Below are positions 47,201-62,200 of a stretch of DNA of 64,000 nt, piece by piece. Position 1 is the first letter of the stretch. Each line of letters starts with the position of its first letter. Under the pieces are notes generated by a model. That model was not told the DNA's origin and ran no database searches. It saw nothing but the letters and a program-made list of their open reading frames with translations. Made by a program: the position numbers and the translations under genes. This stretch comes from Liolophura sinensis (Eukaryota; Mollusca; Polyplacophora; Chitonida; Chitonidae), in NCBI RefSeq assembly GCF_032854445.1, contig NC_088295.1, positions 32,973,385 to 33,037,384 on the forward strand. The letters are read 5' to 3'.

Positions 47201-50200
47201 AGCTTCACTGCAATACCAAGACAGTATCAAAACATAAGTTCATCCCCTCAATGTAACATGTACTAAAATAATATGGAAAATACATGAACGTTTGTTTTCA
47301 TAGCATACGACTCGAACAAGTTCAACATGCTAAAAAACAAGTTATGATTTTCAAGTCAAATTTTCATCCCATTAATTTAATGGCACTTGTGCATCTACAT
47401 CTACATACATGTAAATATATCATCGATGCTTTCATTTTTTATCCAACAACTTTTATATCCTTGTTTATGTGGCCTGTCGAAGAAACCAAAATCTCTTCTA
47501 GTAAGTTGAATCATGATACGAACACTACTGTTGACAGTTTGATTAAATCATAAAATCATACATCATGTTTCATGATGGTGTATCTTCAACTTCATCATCT
47601 TCAACGTCATGTAATTGGCACACAGGACTGTTGGCATCGGCTAAAATGAAAAAAAAAAAACACACCAGCTACATATATGCTTGTATCAGCTTTAATGTTT
47701 CATGTGTTACATTGGTATCGTTAGAAAGAGCAGATTTTATAGTATCTGTGTTCTTCAAATTGTTATTTAATATAACACTATTTCACAGAAATTACGGGGC
47801 TTTTCGTTATGTTGGCATCGGAAAAGTTACGCTATGTTAGCCATATTAGTTTCGCTGCTCTATGCATGTCAGGCAATCAAAATGTAGGAGTGTTGGTGGT
47901 TAGCACAGCCTACTTTGTCTACACGCTATAACAGGGCATCGATCATGGCGTCTGACAGATGGTCCTTGAGGTCTACGACAGTCAAGACAAGGACAAAGCC
48001 AAGATCAAGACAAGGCTCAGAGGATTAGCTAGAAGATACCCCGGATGAAAATTTACAGCTACTGAAGTACACAGACAGCTATACAGTCTCAAAACAGTCT
48101 CAAATGTATATTCGATCCCGCGGGAGAGTTGCTCGATCTGGCGGGAGAGTTGCTCGATCCCGGGGGGGGGGGGGCAGATTTGGTCGATCCCATGGAAGAT
48201 TCGCTCGATCTGGCGGGAGATTTGCTCGATCCCGCGGGCGATTTGCTATCTTTAGTATATTACGCAGGGATGATTTAGTGTTATACTGAGCACTGTGACT
48301 ATGGGAGTTAAAGAGTTACTGTTGCATTAAAATATACTTGAGGATTACGGTTAGGTAGAAATTCCAGCACATATACCTGTCGTAATAGTTTTAAATTGCT
48401 GAAGACTGTTCACCGTCTATAGCCGTGTCAACAAGTCGCCCAGAGTTATTCTCCCTGAAACTCTGTCTCGCAAATGGTATTGCAGATTCTGAACAAATAT
48501 TTGCTGATTTGACTGTATATATGTGAATAAATAGATTTCACTGTTTAGTGTTCGAACTGGAAAAACAAATCTTCGCATCTTCTATTAGGCTGTTCTTGCC
48601 TATTCACTGAAATAAGTTGTAAGTCTTGAGTTTTCCTCCAGGAGTTATCCCGGAACAATACAGACTGGGAATGCATTTGGTGTATTAAATAGAATAACGA
48701 CATTGAATTAATGATTGGAGTATTGAGAGTAAATCCATATTTCTGTATTGGGGTCTCCAAATACTTGAAGTAAATATCAGTCTTATACGTTACAAAAATA
48801 TGAAATTTTTTTTTACCTCGGAGTTGATAGAGATTAACTGGTGATAAGCAGAGAGCAGAGCAAAGCCTGTATTATTAATCTCTAAAGGTCATAAGACCAG
48901 GCTATAAAGAAAAATCCGCTACAGTACTATCCAAAATTAGTAAAATTACTTCTAAAAGAGTCAACTGTTGCCAACAAGTCTCTCATAAAAAACAACAACA
49001 ACTAAACCAAAACAAAAACTCGCAAATATTTATTATTGCTATAAATTTCTATTTGCTACCCACAGGGAGCATCTCAAAATATCATAGCATAACAGTGGCT
49101 TCAGAAACTCAATACTACATGTAAAAGTACTAACCTTGACGAGCTTTCAGTATGATCGCTGCTCTGAAAACACGCGCGTTGAAATGTGACAATCCATGTA
49201 TTCTACTAGATGTTGACAGTTTATGCGGAGTTTAAATTTTCCACACAAAAAATGTTATTAAAATATGCACATTATGGTTTTACTTTGAAACTTTGAAACT
49301 GGCATCACATAAATTTTGAATAATATGTCTAGAGAAAAGATTTTCATAGCAAAAATGATACCGGTTACCAGGTACATGGTATTAATTTGACATATCTCTG
49401 ATATTCTATATTACATAAAATATATTTCAAAGCTTAAATTTTTTATTCGTTTACTTATTTGTTGGCGTTTTAGACCGTACTCAAGAATATTTCACTTATA
49501 CGACGGCGACCAGCATTGTGGTGGGAGGAAACAGGGCAAGCCCGGGGGAAATTTCACAGCCATTTCGCAGGTTGTTGGCGGACCTTCCTACTTACGGGTC
49601 ACTACTTTACGATGCAACGGGTGGATGTACATGTATGTATGTATATCGTGTATGTATGTATGCATGTGTGCGTGTGTGTGGAGGGGGGGGGGGGGGGGGG
49701 GGGGGGAGATTCCTTATCGCTGCAGATAGAACGTTTTAAAACGAAAGAAAAACTGTAGAATTTGGTGATCAAACATCAGAAATCTATCCACCACGATTGG
49801 AGTTGTCCTTGTGACGTCACGGCAGTACACACCCTGCAGGCAAGTGGGCTTCTCCACGTTCACAACACATACCACAGGAGACAATCGCTATACTTTTACA
49901 ACTAATTTTCCTTGTCGACGTGTGACTGCAGCAACACAACGCAGGATACTGTTACATACATGGCCTAAAACAGTCACAGATTGAGAAAGTATGGACCAGA
50001 TATCATGAAAAGCACCTTTCCATTACAGGGGGACTCGGTTGTAGTCATGTGAGACTTACTAACTCAGCTCTGCCTACTGCAGGAGAATGCCGCAGGAATA
50101 GGCTTTCATGAGTACTACCATAATTCCGTGGACGCCAGACAGTACCGCGCTTGTATCATCTATGGTGACCAGTATGTTAGCGAAAATCTGTCATGGTATA

Positions 50201-53200
50201 CGGCCCAGTCGCTATGCTGTATACGACTTCAATTCTGTTCTGCAAAATCAATTCTGTTAGCTTTAAAAATATTTGTTGTAAAACTGTTTTACTTACATAA
50301 TTTCCATGGTGCTAATTAAGAGGTGTACACATAGGGGTAATTACGGATTAAGTCATATCATGGCTTCTGGAAAAGTGGTTAAACCTAATGCAATAATTTT
50401 GTCAGTGCATTGTAGAACTTTTCGCTACATAAACAAGTCAGGTTCTCCTGGCATGACGTCACCTAACCAGCGCTTCGCGGCCGACAAGATAGGCAGGCGG
50501 TCCAACTTTAATATTTTTGTTTAAAGGGAACTAGTTAACATAATATTTTTTTTCATAAGGCTGCTAAAACAGTCCAACATAGCATAAATATTGTGCCTAG
50601 CAAACACTTAGAATGAAAAGTCGTTAGGTATCTCTTTTAAAAAAAGTTCGGTCATATGACGACGAGGAGTCATTAGCACGACGGATTGAACATTAGATTG
50701 TAAATCTACTCATACATGAGGCTATGTAACTGCTCTAAGCAGGTAATTATTTAGGTAAACATAGGTAAGACACGCAACCGTTTTACAATGGTAAAACATT
50801 ATGAAATCGTTACTGATGTGTATTACAAGAATAGTACCTTCAGAAGTTTGATAGCCAGATGTGTACTCCGTTTCGGTGCAGCCGCCATGAGTGCAGGAAA
50901 ATGCCTTTACACTGTTCATATAAGTAAAACAGCTAATATCAAACTACATGTCCATCAGTTAAAATGAATTTTGTGATGACTGCAATCTACGTAAGAAGAA
51001 ATTTAGAAATTGCAAAAGCTTCTTCAACAGTCCGTGTATAAGTCTGATTAATAATACATGTTAACCGAAATATAACAAATATCAGCCACATATGGAATCA
51101 TTTACAACAACGGCTTTAATGCATTCTTCGGGAACGCTCGGAGAAAAAACAATGGAAGCGGAAACACATTTCATCCTGAACGCAGTTACAGACTGCTTTC
51201 ATTAGACTTTCATACTCTCGGCTAAAACCAATGTGGAACCTGATCAAGGACGAAGAATAAATTTCGAAGAATAAATTTTGAAGAATAAATACGAAGAATA
51301 TATTCCTTTTACGAGTCAAACCGCTATGTGATACGTTACTTCATTTGATACAGTTAACATTTAATATCAGCAAAAATTCTAATTTGTATAACAGATACTT
51401 GTTAAAGTTTCTTGAAGTTTCTTGAAGATAATTTTGTGCAGATGACCTCTAACACTCTAGGATAAAATATGACAAATTTAAACATTCTTCATGTAAATCT
51501 TCTTTTCCTTGTGCATAAGTTAAAGCAAAATTCTTGCTTCCATATGAAATGTTCTTTTCCAACTTGTCAATAACATTATGTGGTTTTCTTCTTACGGTTA
51601 CTATAGTAACCCATAACCAGGGTACTAAGAAAAACGCCTCCCTCTGGAACAGTTCGTTGAAAATATACTATCTTTTAAATACAAAGACAAAACAGTATGC
51701 TCTATTATTCAAGCCTTTTTAAAGACAAAAGATAACACAATCTCACCATCTTTCGTCATGATATCACAGCTTTATGATTCATGGAAAATGACATACCTAT
51801 ATTTCGTTGCTGGCTTCAATGGACCATTACAAAACGTGTCAATAGATTCAGTACAATTTCCATCATTTCCAACTGTATACCGGAAAAAACCTGTTTCCCG
51901 TTTTGACTTGCTCATTATATCTAAAACAAAAGTCAGCAAGTAGTGATAACAGCGAACGTGTTGGATGCATAAAGATTAAAGTAATGAACATGACTACGAA
52001 ACAGTGGCTTTGGAATCGTTGTAATGTTTGCATGATACACAATGTCATAAAAATTGACTCAACAATGCTCACAATTGCATAACAACCTCTGAGCTAGGTA
52101 TTAGAGATGCAGATTTGTTGACTCATTAGCCTAAAACACGTTTAAAAAGGAATGTTCAAAGAGAAAAGTTACCACGTCGAAAATACCAATCAACCGGAGT
52201 AGCTCTGTAAGGAATGGTGAAATCTTTGCTATTCGCTTCGTGCCATTTCGCATAGTTCATGTAGAATGTATCCGCCAAGCTCTTGGAGGTAGACTCTGGA
52301 AGTAGAGTATATGGAATGAATCGTCCGCCTCTGGCAAGTCACTGGAGAGCTTTTTCCACATATCACACACATTGCTTCACCCCACATCGGGACCAAGTTT
52401 CTGAAGCTGTACTATATTAACATAATTTGTTTCGCTATGATAATGAATGAAAACCAAGTTTTGCACTCGCTGTGAGTTTAAGTCCAACTCATGTTGGCTT
52501 CCTCTCTGGCCGTAAGTGGGAAGGTCTGTCAGCCTCTGCCCGGTTTCCTCCCACCATAATGCTGGCCGCCGTCGTATAAGTGAAATATTCTTGAGAACGG
52601 CGTAAAACACAAATCAAATAAATAAATAAATATGTTTTGCACAGACTGTGTCATAAGGGAAGTGTTTTATGAGCATATCAATTTATATTCAACAACGAGG
52701 GGCCTTCGTGGCCGAGGAGGATTTAGCACGCCAGCGCGACGCATTGACCCAGTAGTCTCCCATCAATGCAGTCGCTGTGAGTTCAAGTCCAGCTCTTGCT
52801 GGTTTTCTCTCAGGCCGTACGTGGAAAGGTCTACCAGTAACTTGCGGATTGTCGTGGTTATCTCTGGGCTCTGCCTGGTTTCCTCCCATCATAATGCTGG
52901 TAAGATAGTAGTGTAATATTTCCAGTAAAGTCAACATCCGCCGTGACCATGTTAAAATATGGATTGTCAGTTTTTAATTATGTATGATGTAGTATCTAGC
53001 ATAATACTGTTGTATCTATCTTCAAACGCTTTTGTTAATAGTAAACAGTTAATATTTCAGCGTAACTTACCTTCTTCAACAGAACTCGTCTGGATTACGA
53101 TTAACCCGGAATCGACGATTTTCCCATTGGTGTCATCAGTGAAGAAGTCCATCCTGAGATTCAGCTGAAAGATTTGGACGTATTGGGGGACGGTTTTTTT

Positions 53201-56200
53201 GGTGGAGACGTCCGGGCAAATAACGCACTCAGTAGGCACAGGAGGCGCTGTGTCAAGGTGAAAACATCGTCGGTTTACTCAATAAAAATATACAAGATTT
53301 ACAATTAAGGAGTACATCTGCGTGGCTGATTACTGGCTGAATTAACTGAGAAAAATGTATTGATATGTTAACATGATACAAGACTTACATCATCGACAGC
53401 AAAATCAGAAGCAGTGAAAACTCTCGTGAATTTTATTCTAACTGTTCGTGTAAATGTTTACAATTATCAGCAAATTACACGCGCACCATGGCTTAAGCAG
53501 ATAGGTAAACACTGCAAATTATTAGGAACCATTAGCCACTTGGACAAAAAATAACAAGGTTTGATTTTCTCCATTTGTGAAAAATGTCGTGAAGAGCGAT
53601 ATGACAAACTGTACGTATGTACTAACGTCCACGAGGTGCTAAGTACTCGACGTAAAGTATCTCTCCCATAAATCTTTTGCTAACGGCCACCAGCTGTCAG
53701 AAAAAAAGAAAAATATATTTCAAATTCAAATGGAACGTTCATATTTATTTGATTTCTGTTTAACGCCATACTCTCCGGCGGTACGTGGGAAGGTCTGACA
53801 GCAACCTGCGGATGGTTGTGGGTTTCCCCGGGCTCTGCATGGTTTCCTCCCACAATAATGCTGGCCACTGTCGTATAAGTGAAATATTCTTGAGTACGGT
53901 GTAAATAACGCCATACTCAAGAATTAATTCCAGGAATAACAGATGGATTATTTCTATCCGGAACTACTTTATTCAGCATCTACGTGCAAACAACAGTCCT
54001 CCCAATGTCTGACCCTACCAATTGTTCAACACAGAATCAGTTTAACTTCACATGAACTTCCGACTCGTTCTGGACTTACCGAAACGTTGTACTCTTCACC
54101 TGGTTCAACCTTCACTACTTTAGAATATATTCACTGTCTGACTGTGACCAAGGGATGGTGAATGACGTCACAATATCAGAGACCTTGGAAAGAAGCAAAT
54201 CTTGTTTTACATAACACCCATCATTATTTTTACTTTATCTAGCCTCATAAAATTATGCAAATAATATCTGAGCAGGACACAAAGGCAGCTTAAAACTTCG
54301 TACATTTTTACTTTCTTATTTCACCAGTGCATTTCGGAACGTGCATAGGGCCAACACGTCTCTTTCACAGCTGATGAACTGTGGTTTAAACCGGTCTCTC
54401 CGATGTTCAAATGCCTAATCTGACCGTCCTCACATAACTGACAAATTCTGAACAAGGAGTAAAGTTCTTATTAGTCAATCAGTCACCCTCTTCAAAAAAA
54501 TTAAGTATTGTAAACCAGCAATATTCCTAAATGTCGTACATATGTATGCATTCTTATCTCACATATATAGTCGCCTGTACTACTTGTTAGCTGTATGTAA
54601 ATGACAACGATGTAATCCACAAATCAGTTTAAAGAATTCTCTGTCAAATGCCTTGTTTCTGTCTTGATTGAATTTAAGGCAATGAAATTCTTTTACTGTT
54701 GGACAAGGACCCAAATGTTATATTGTCTTCACAACCCTGATTTACATTCTATTATCTATGTGCTATTTACACCTAAATAATTATAGTGGAAGGAAACCGG
54801 CCAAAGTCCGGCCAAAACACATGACCATCCGCAAGTTGCTTGCAGACCTTCCCATATACCTTCGGAGAGGAAGTCAGCATGACAACCTTGTGTACACTGC
54901 ACTAGTGTCTCCAGTAACAATTATTCCATTCCAGTTGCTCTCCACACGATATTTTTAAAGGTGGAATTCTTCGGCTAAAATTATTTAATAACTCGTCAGA
55001 TGCGTCAACACATTATAAACAACATTTGTTAAACAGGATTCCATGCGGAACAACATACACTACCTTTGCCCGGTATTTGAGTACAAAACTTGTGATATTG
55101 GCATTTCTGTCTCTCAGCTTTGGAGGCTCCCAAGTTACATTCACGCTGGTTAGTAAGCCGTCCAGTACAATGAAATGAAGGTTTGTCACACGGCCCGGGG
55201 CTGTTAAACAAGAGATTACATGTTTGATGTAGAAATCTAAATGACAGACATGACAATAGATGATATCCCTTCATGTACCCTGGTGTAGCGTGAGATCTCA
55301 TACCAGGAAAATACAGTGCAGATATATATGTAGCAGAAACAATACGAACCTGCCTCTGGGGTCCTGAATTCCTCTGAGTCAGAAGAAGGTCCATCTCCAG
55401 CCTTTGTTGACGCCCGCACCCTTATTCTGTATGGCCAATATTCCTCAATATCAGTAAATTCACCACAAAGGGGAGCCATGTCTGAAGTGAATACACCGGC
55501 GACTACATTATTGAAAATTCCAGATTAAACAATATTTCAAATTTTAAAATCATACATCCTCCAAACTGATTTTAAAATTTACATGGAAAGAGAGAGAGAG
55601 AGAGAGAGAAAGAAAAACAAACAAACGAAAAACAAAAACATACAGATTATCAGCACACTGTGCTGAACTGCATCGTCGTATCGCTCGATTTTACGACCTC
55701 GCCCTCATTTATCATATGCCTGTCATAAAAGCTAATTTGGGACATTAAAATCGGGGTATGTACCTAGTACTCTGTTGCTTTGCGTAGTATCTGCTAGCGC
55801 GATGGCCTGCACGACGCTACCAAAGCATCTATAGTAGATTTCAATAGTTCACGACCGCATTTTATATAGAGAAAAACAGAGAAATAAATAACAGACAAAC
55901 GCAAAGTCGTGTAAAACGATGAAAATGTAATTTTCTGTACGTGTAACTGTACTTTTAAAAACATTTTTCTATCAACATACGGTCAATTTTTGAAAAGCCA
56001 AAAGCCTAAACTTCATCTGAATTGCGAAATGGTACTTTTTGAAATAAAGTATAGTCCAGATTTGTATGTGCCAAAACATTGATCTTCTTTACAGGTAAAG
56101 ATGTAACTTGAACAATTTACAAAATTAGTGAGTTGTACGAATTCAAGTGGAATTTGCAGTTTGAGAAGGATGCTCCCAGGAAAATCCCTGCAGTTGTACT

Positions 56201-59200
56201 CTGTTTCTTTGGCGGTACTGCTCTAGTGCATTTGAAATGATGTGGCTCCCGCATACCGGTACTATAAAAAACGACAGCGTTATTGTTGACGCTTGTAACA
56301 TTTTTGTGACCAGTGAGATGCTATACCATTATGAAGGAGTCGGGTACATGTAGTTTTACTAGCACTAGCACAATTCCAGTTTAGAAAGACAGGGCTTTCT
56401 CAGCCATAGGTCACCTGGTGCAAAAGTAGTTCAGCACCTGCGAATGTTCAGAGGATGGTGATACGGAAAACTACCGCACGGTTCTGTACCAGGCGGGTAA
56501 TATGCACATGTATATGATAAAATTTTTACAACGTTTACAATTTACAAATACCACACGCTTTTCAAGCATATTAAACAGATGACGATCAGATTACACACAT
56601 AATTACATTACATAACTTAATTAGGGAGTATATAAATACCGCTAAAACTCGTGAAATGTGAAATGAATGACGTTACAATAGGTCACTCTAGCTGACTGAA
56701 CAAAGTAAAAAGTAGGCGGTCATTGCCATAGATGGTGCCAACAGAAGTCCCCGGAGCAGACCCTCCGGATTTGGTAAATAACTGACGGACTTTCTCACGC
56801 GTGACAGAAATATTTTCACCACAAATATCATGTGATTTCAGAATATCCTGAGGTGTCAGGTGACATAGAGCAAGATGCTTTGTTTGATGTCTTTCCCAGT
56901 TGACCTATGACTTTCCCATCACAATAAGGAAAACAAGAAAAAAAGAATACAAAGAAAAAAATGTTTGGGATGAATGATATGTTAGATGGCAACTACAGGC
57001 TGTTCCATCATCTGAACATATTCTAACCGACCTTGGATTACCTATCTATCTAGCCATAGTTCCTCTCTCAAATCCACCAGAGTCAGTGTGTAGTTTATAG
57101 GACCAGGGAAAGGCTCTGGTGGACTCCAACATGCTCTGTCAACTAGTCACTGTCACACTTGTATTCTTTATTACTGAGCTCACTTACCAGCGATAACTTG
57201 CTCTCTATCTTGCTGTAGCTCCTCTCCCAAATCCACTAGGGTCAGTGTGTAGCTTGTAGGACCAGGGAAAGGCTCTGGCGGCTTCCAGCATACACTCACA
57301 TTCTTAGCTCCTTTTACTGTTACGCGAATATCATACACCTCAGATGGCACTGTAGAAAACAAATGAGTTTGTTTTGAGCGAATACCAGCACATTCAGCGG
57401 ATATGTGAACACTGAAATGACTCTCACTATCTATCAAACGTAAACTTCAGTTCTATTCTATATTACTGAGACTTGTTATTTTTCTCTCAAAATTTTGGTT
57501 AAATGCTGCTGAATCACTAGGCACTGAGAGTAATCCGTTGATTTATGCAATACTTCAAATGTATTTAGGCCTATTGATATATACGGTAAATAAATGAAAT
57601 GACACTTACCTGTAACGGTTACATTAATTTATTATTATTAGGGATAGTTCGCTTTATATTAAATATGTGTTATATTAAATACCCATTTGTCTTTACCTCC
57701 CACTTCTGTCATAACGTTCAGCCGGCTAGGTTCGTTTCCCGACAGAAATGTGACATAGAGGGCTAACTGATATTCAGTGTAGGGAAGCAGTCCAGTGATG
57801 TTGTAGGTGACATCAGCATCAACATCGAAGACCTCTGTTCTCACGGATACGCAGGGAGAGGTAGGTTTTGCCTTAGAAAATAACAAAAATTTCACGCCAT
57901 TTAAACGATTTTATATATAAACGATATTTGGTGGAATTGTGCCAAAATAAAATATCCCACTTTTATCATCCAGGTGAGAAATGCTAAGGTACTGTATTTG
58001 GTTGAGGTTGCACAATGCGATAATTTACATTTTAAAAGTTTAATAGTTACTTTAATTCAGGAGAGTTTTATACAACTACTCGTTATGTTGTCTGTCAGCT
58101 CAAAGGTCTGTGTCCAGTTTTCCACAGACCTGCATATAAACTTACGAAAAGAAGCTCATCAGCAAAATACACGGTCTGAACACAGCTTCCACCCCAAGAC
58201 ACCACCAATGTGTAACTTTTTATGTTGTTATCTGTCCTCTGCCACTGCAGCTGTATACTCCGGGAAGTTTTAGACTGGACTGAGATGTTGACAGGGGAAG
58301 GGTCTGTTTGACAGAGACACGTACATGTATAAAGTACAAGTGAAAATTCTCCGCCACAGCGAAATATGTTAACTTCATAACTACAGACAAATGGATAATT
58401 CATTTGTGTGGTATCTATCTGTGGTGATCCATTTTCCCTCGAAATCGGACTGAGATTCCGATAGCGTTTTGGTCTTTAGCAAGTGAAAACAGCTTTATTT
58501 AAAGTTAATGTATGGTAATTATTTCTTTTTAAATATATTTATTATTTACAGATAAAGGTTTCCGCGTGAGGATCGAAAACCAGAATAAACAGGTAAAAAT
58601 GCCGGGAAGATGCCTTTACGCCATCATTTTTCATAAAATATAAGAAAATGAAACCAAAAAAATAAGCAAATTGTAGGCCTAGGTACTTGATACTGTCTAG
58701 CACCGGACTAGCCTCAAAGATGTTAACAATCCTTAAAGCCATGGTTTTCTCTATTAGAGCAAATGAAATAATATAGCCCGACACAGGCTTACACTTCTAG
58801 GTAGAGCAAATGCGTATCAAGTGATCTTGGTGCTTGGTGCTTACGCGCCTACTACATGTACAAGGTTACACCTACAACTTTATACCGAAATGTTTTTCAT
58901 GTATTTTTCATTCGTTTTCTTGTTTTGTCTATTCAGTGATCATGCTCCCGGTACAATAGTGCTCGTGATGACCAGTGTGAACGTGTGAAGGTTAATATGC
59001 ACAGAGTTTGTCAATAACAAACGCCCCAGGTACAAAATACCGCTATTTTGAACTATGCAGAATGAAAAATGTCCTTGGCAGAATAAAGAAAATACAAATG
59101 TCACATATATTGCAGCGGCCAACCTTGTACATGTAGGATATACCAAGCAGATGTAATGATTCATATTTATATGATTTATTGTGATTATCAGTTCGCCCAC

Positions 59201-62200
59201 TATTTATATACGTAAGCTAGAGGACGCCAAAAATTATATACTTACTTAACGTTACGCTTGGAAATTCCACGTACGATGAGTTTAATTGTCCAGAATGTGA
59301 CTTCACCAGCATGTTGTATACCCCAGGCATGGGAGGTTTGAATACATGGCGGTATTCATCAGTGGTATTCTGGTAGGGAACTTCATCTTCTTTTGACCAG
59401 CCCAAAGTGTCATGTATTCTCACATAGAATCTGTCTACAATGCCTCCTCCATTCCGCCATCTCACAGCAATAGTCAGATCTCCTGAAGAGGGAGTGATGG
59501 ACAGAAGAACCGGCCGGGAAGGGGCTGGAATATAGAAACACAGTATATACAGTTTGTGATATTACAGTGGACACTGAGTTCATACTCATTAATATTGCAC
59601 TCATACGATGGAGGTCAGTGTTATTGGCGGAGGAAGCCGGAGTTCCCGGTCAAAAGCACCGACCTTTGACAAGTTACTGAAGAACTTTTTCACATTTGAG
59701 GTACACATGTACTTGTAATTTATTAGACCTCACGTCTCAAATCTCTCAAAATCCTGTTTCGTCATGACATTTAATAAAGAATATCGGGATACATTAATCC
59801 TCGAGAACTGGTCAACTTTTAGCAACGCCAGGTCCTTCTAAGTTTGTACATGCATTTGTGTCATCAAGTATCAGTTGTCTCAGCATAGAAAAGAAGTGGA
59901 TTTTTATGGTATGCACGTGTACTCACTCAGTGTGACCGTGAGTGGTGAAGACCTGGAAGACTGGACACCTCTGGACTCTGCTATCAGCCATAGAGTGTAG
60001 GTCTGACCTTTGATCAGACTATATGCGGGTATTGTCGAAGTCTGTGGTTGGTTACCAAATACCGATTCCTCTTTAGTGACAGCATTACCACTTCTTGTAG
60101 GCTTGGCAGTCACAATGATTTTGTCAAGCTGACCTGGACCTACTGCCCACGTGACCCGGATACCACCAGAATCTTCCACGGCACTGGTTAACGTGGGTGT
60201 TGATGGAACTAGAAATAAAAGAAAGTGTTGCACGTGTTTCATGTATTGGATCAAGCTACTGCATGTCTTGTTCAACTGATATTATGGATATTACCTGACT
60301 ATTGAGAATAAGTTTGCATACCCGTATAGTTTTGGACACAGTCAATGGTTAGAATGGACAATCACTTTGTAATTTTTGCAAAACCTATTGTTGTTAAAAT
60401 GTTTGGTAAGTTAATATTATATTTAAAGATAAACAAAAAAACAAAAGTTTAACTTCACAAAAAATTATTTGAGGACAAAAACTTTGTGAGGATCCTTGAA
60501 GAAGGTAGCGTCCATAGCAATTAAAGAGATGAATTTTTGTAAATATTATTTCGATAAAAGGGTAGAATTGTTTCAAATGTAAACATTCAAATAACTTGAC
60601 TCTTGAATCTGTAAGGGTACCACTATCGGAGAGAAAAGATGAAAACAACTGACTTGTTCATCTCCCAGATAACCGATAGGCCTTACACAAGATCAAACAA
60701 ACAAACACAAAGACACTTGAATACGTTCAATACATATATTTGAACAAAATAAACAAATAATACAAATGACATTGATATACAAAACAATACAAATAATTAC
60801 AAATTATATGGTTTCTTACTGATGACAGCGTCTATATCCGGATGGAATATTCCGGCTTCCAAAAGCGAGTCAGTTTACGTAAGTATAAAATTTACAGTCA
60901 AGATGAATTCCTCAATATACCGATGACAGTCCGATAAGTGTTGTATTCTTCAACTGCCAGTGAATGTGTAACTTCTCGACTTTTGACAGTAGCGTCCGTG
61001 ATGCCATGCTGTCGATATACGTTTCCTCGGAAATATACATATAATCGCCTTTAAGGTAAGCTGTGATGAAATGTACGTAATGTCACAAAGGGATAATGAG
61101 TGATACAAGCTCCATAATAACGTCTCATTAACGAAACATTAGCTCACAAAGTGCTCTGTGCAGAAAATGGAGGACAAATGATGAATGTCGAATGGCGTGA
61201 AACCCGATATATCCAAAACCCAGCAATATCCTTCACAGTGAATGAGAGTAAATTTGACTGCTCTCAAATGGACCTTAGTAAATTACTGCTTACATGTGGA
61301 TAATAATGAATGAACTCCGTCGGAAAAATGTAGGTCATACAATGACAACCATAAAAAATGAAAAAATATAATTCAAAGTTTACAAACAAGGTTCGTAACA
61401 AGTCATAACTGCAACTGACTAGTGTTTAATGCCGTAAACCAGACCACTCTATCCGTCCACGGAGGACAGTTTCATGTGTGGAGGAAAACTGAGTGTACAG
61501 TGTATAAACCATCGGCTTGTGGCAGGCAAGTGATGTCGTGCAAAGTTCATATAAGACTATCCTAGAACACCCGACATATTAAATCTATCGACCGCTAAAA
61601 ATTTCTATTACATGGCTGGGACCTAACCAACACCTCATGCTTCCAAGAGTTTGACAGTAAGCATTAAGCACAACGGCCTTTAAACAGAAGAACCATATTT
61701 ATGGTACATTCACACTGCGGTGCGGTATGATACAGTAGTCATTCGCCTCAGGAGGTACTTATTGGGCTCATGCGAATTCCACGTCAAATCGCTCACCGCG
61801 TGAGAATTTCGATCAGAGAATTCACGTGATTTTGCTTGACCTGAGTTGCCTTTTATCCATGCATCAGGTTCAAGTTACGGTGTTGGACATCAAAGTGAAA
61901 CAGCAGTCGTTTTTTCATTTTTTTGACAGTGTGGTTTACCCCACACTTGTGTATTGAGTGACCACACATAAAATGTGAGATAGCTCAGGGGCATTTATGA
62001 GCAAGTCATTAAAGCATGTGGACTCTTAAGAGAAAAAGCAAAACCAGCAAACTTTTGTTAAGTAAACATGCCCATGAATGATAGATATGTATGCAGGAGC
62101 AAATTAAACTAAACCGTATTTATTTATTTATTTACTTATTTATTTATCTTTAAATTGGTGTTTAATGCAATACATTAATACAAATTGCTGTCATTTTTCT

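Noticed and set aside
48104-48289. Frame with RGRVARSGGR-like heptads resembling an RGG protein
   Set aside because: The period equals the 21-base DNA minisatellite, it lies in an intron of an antisense gene, and a poly-G tract runs through it.
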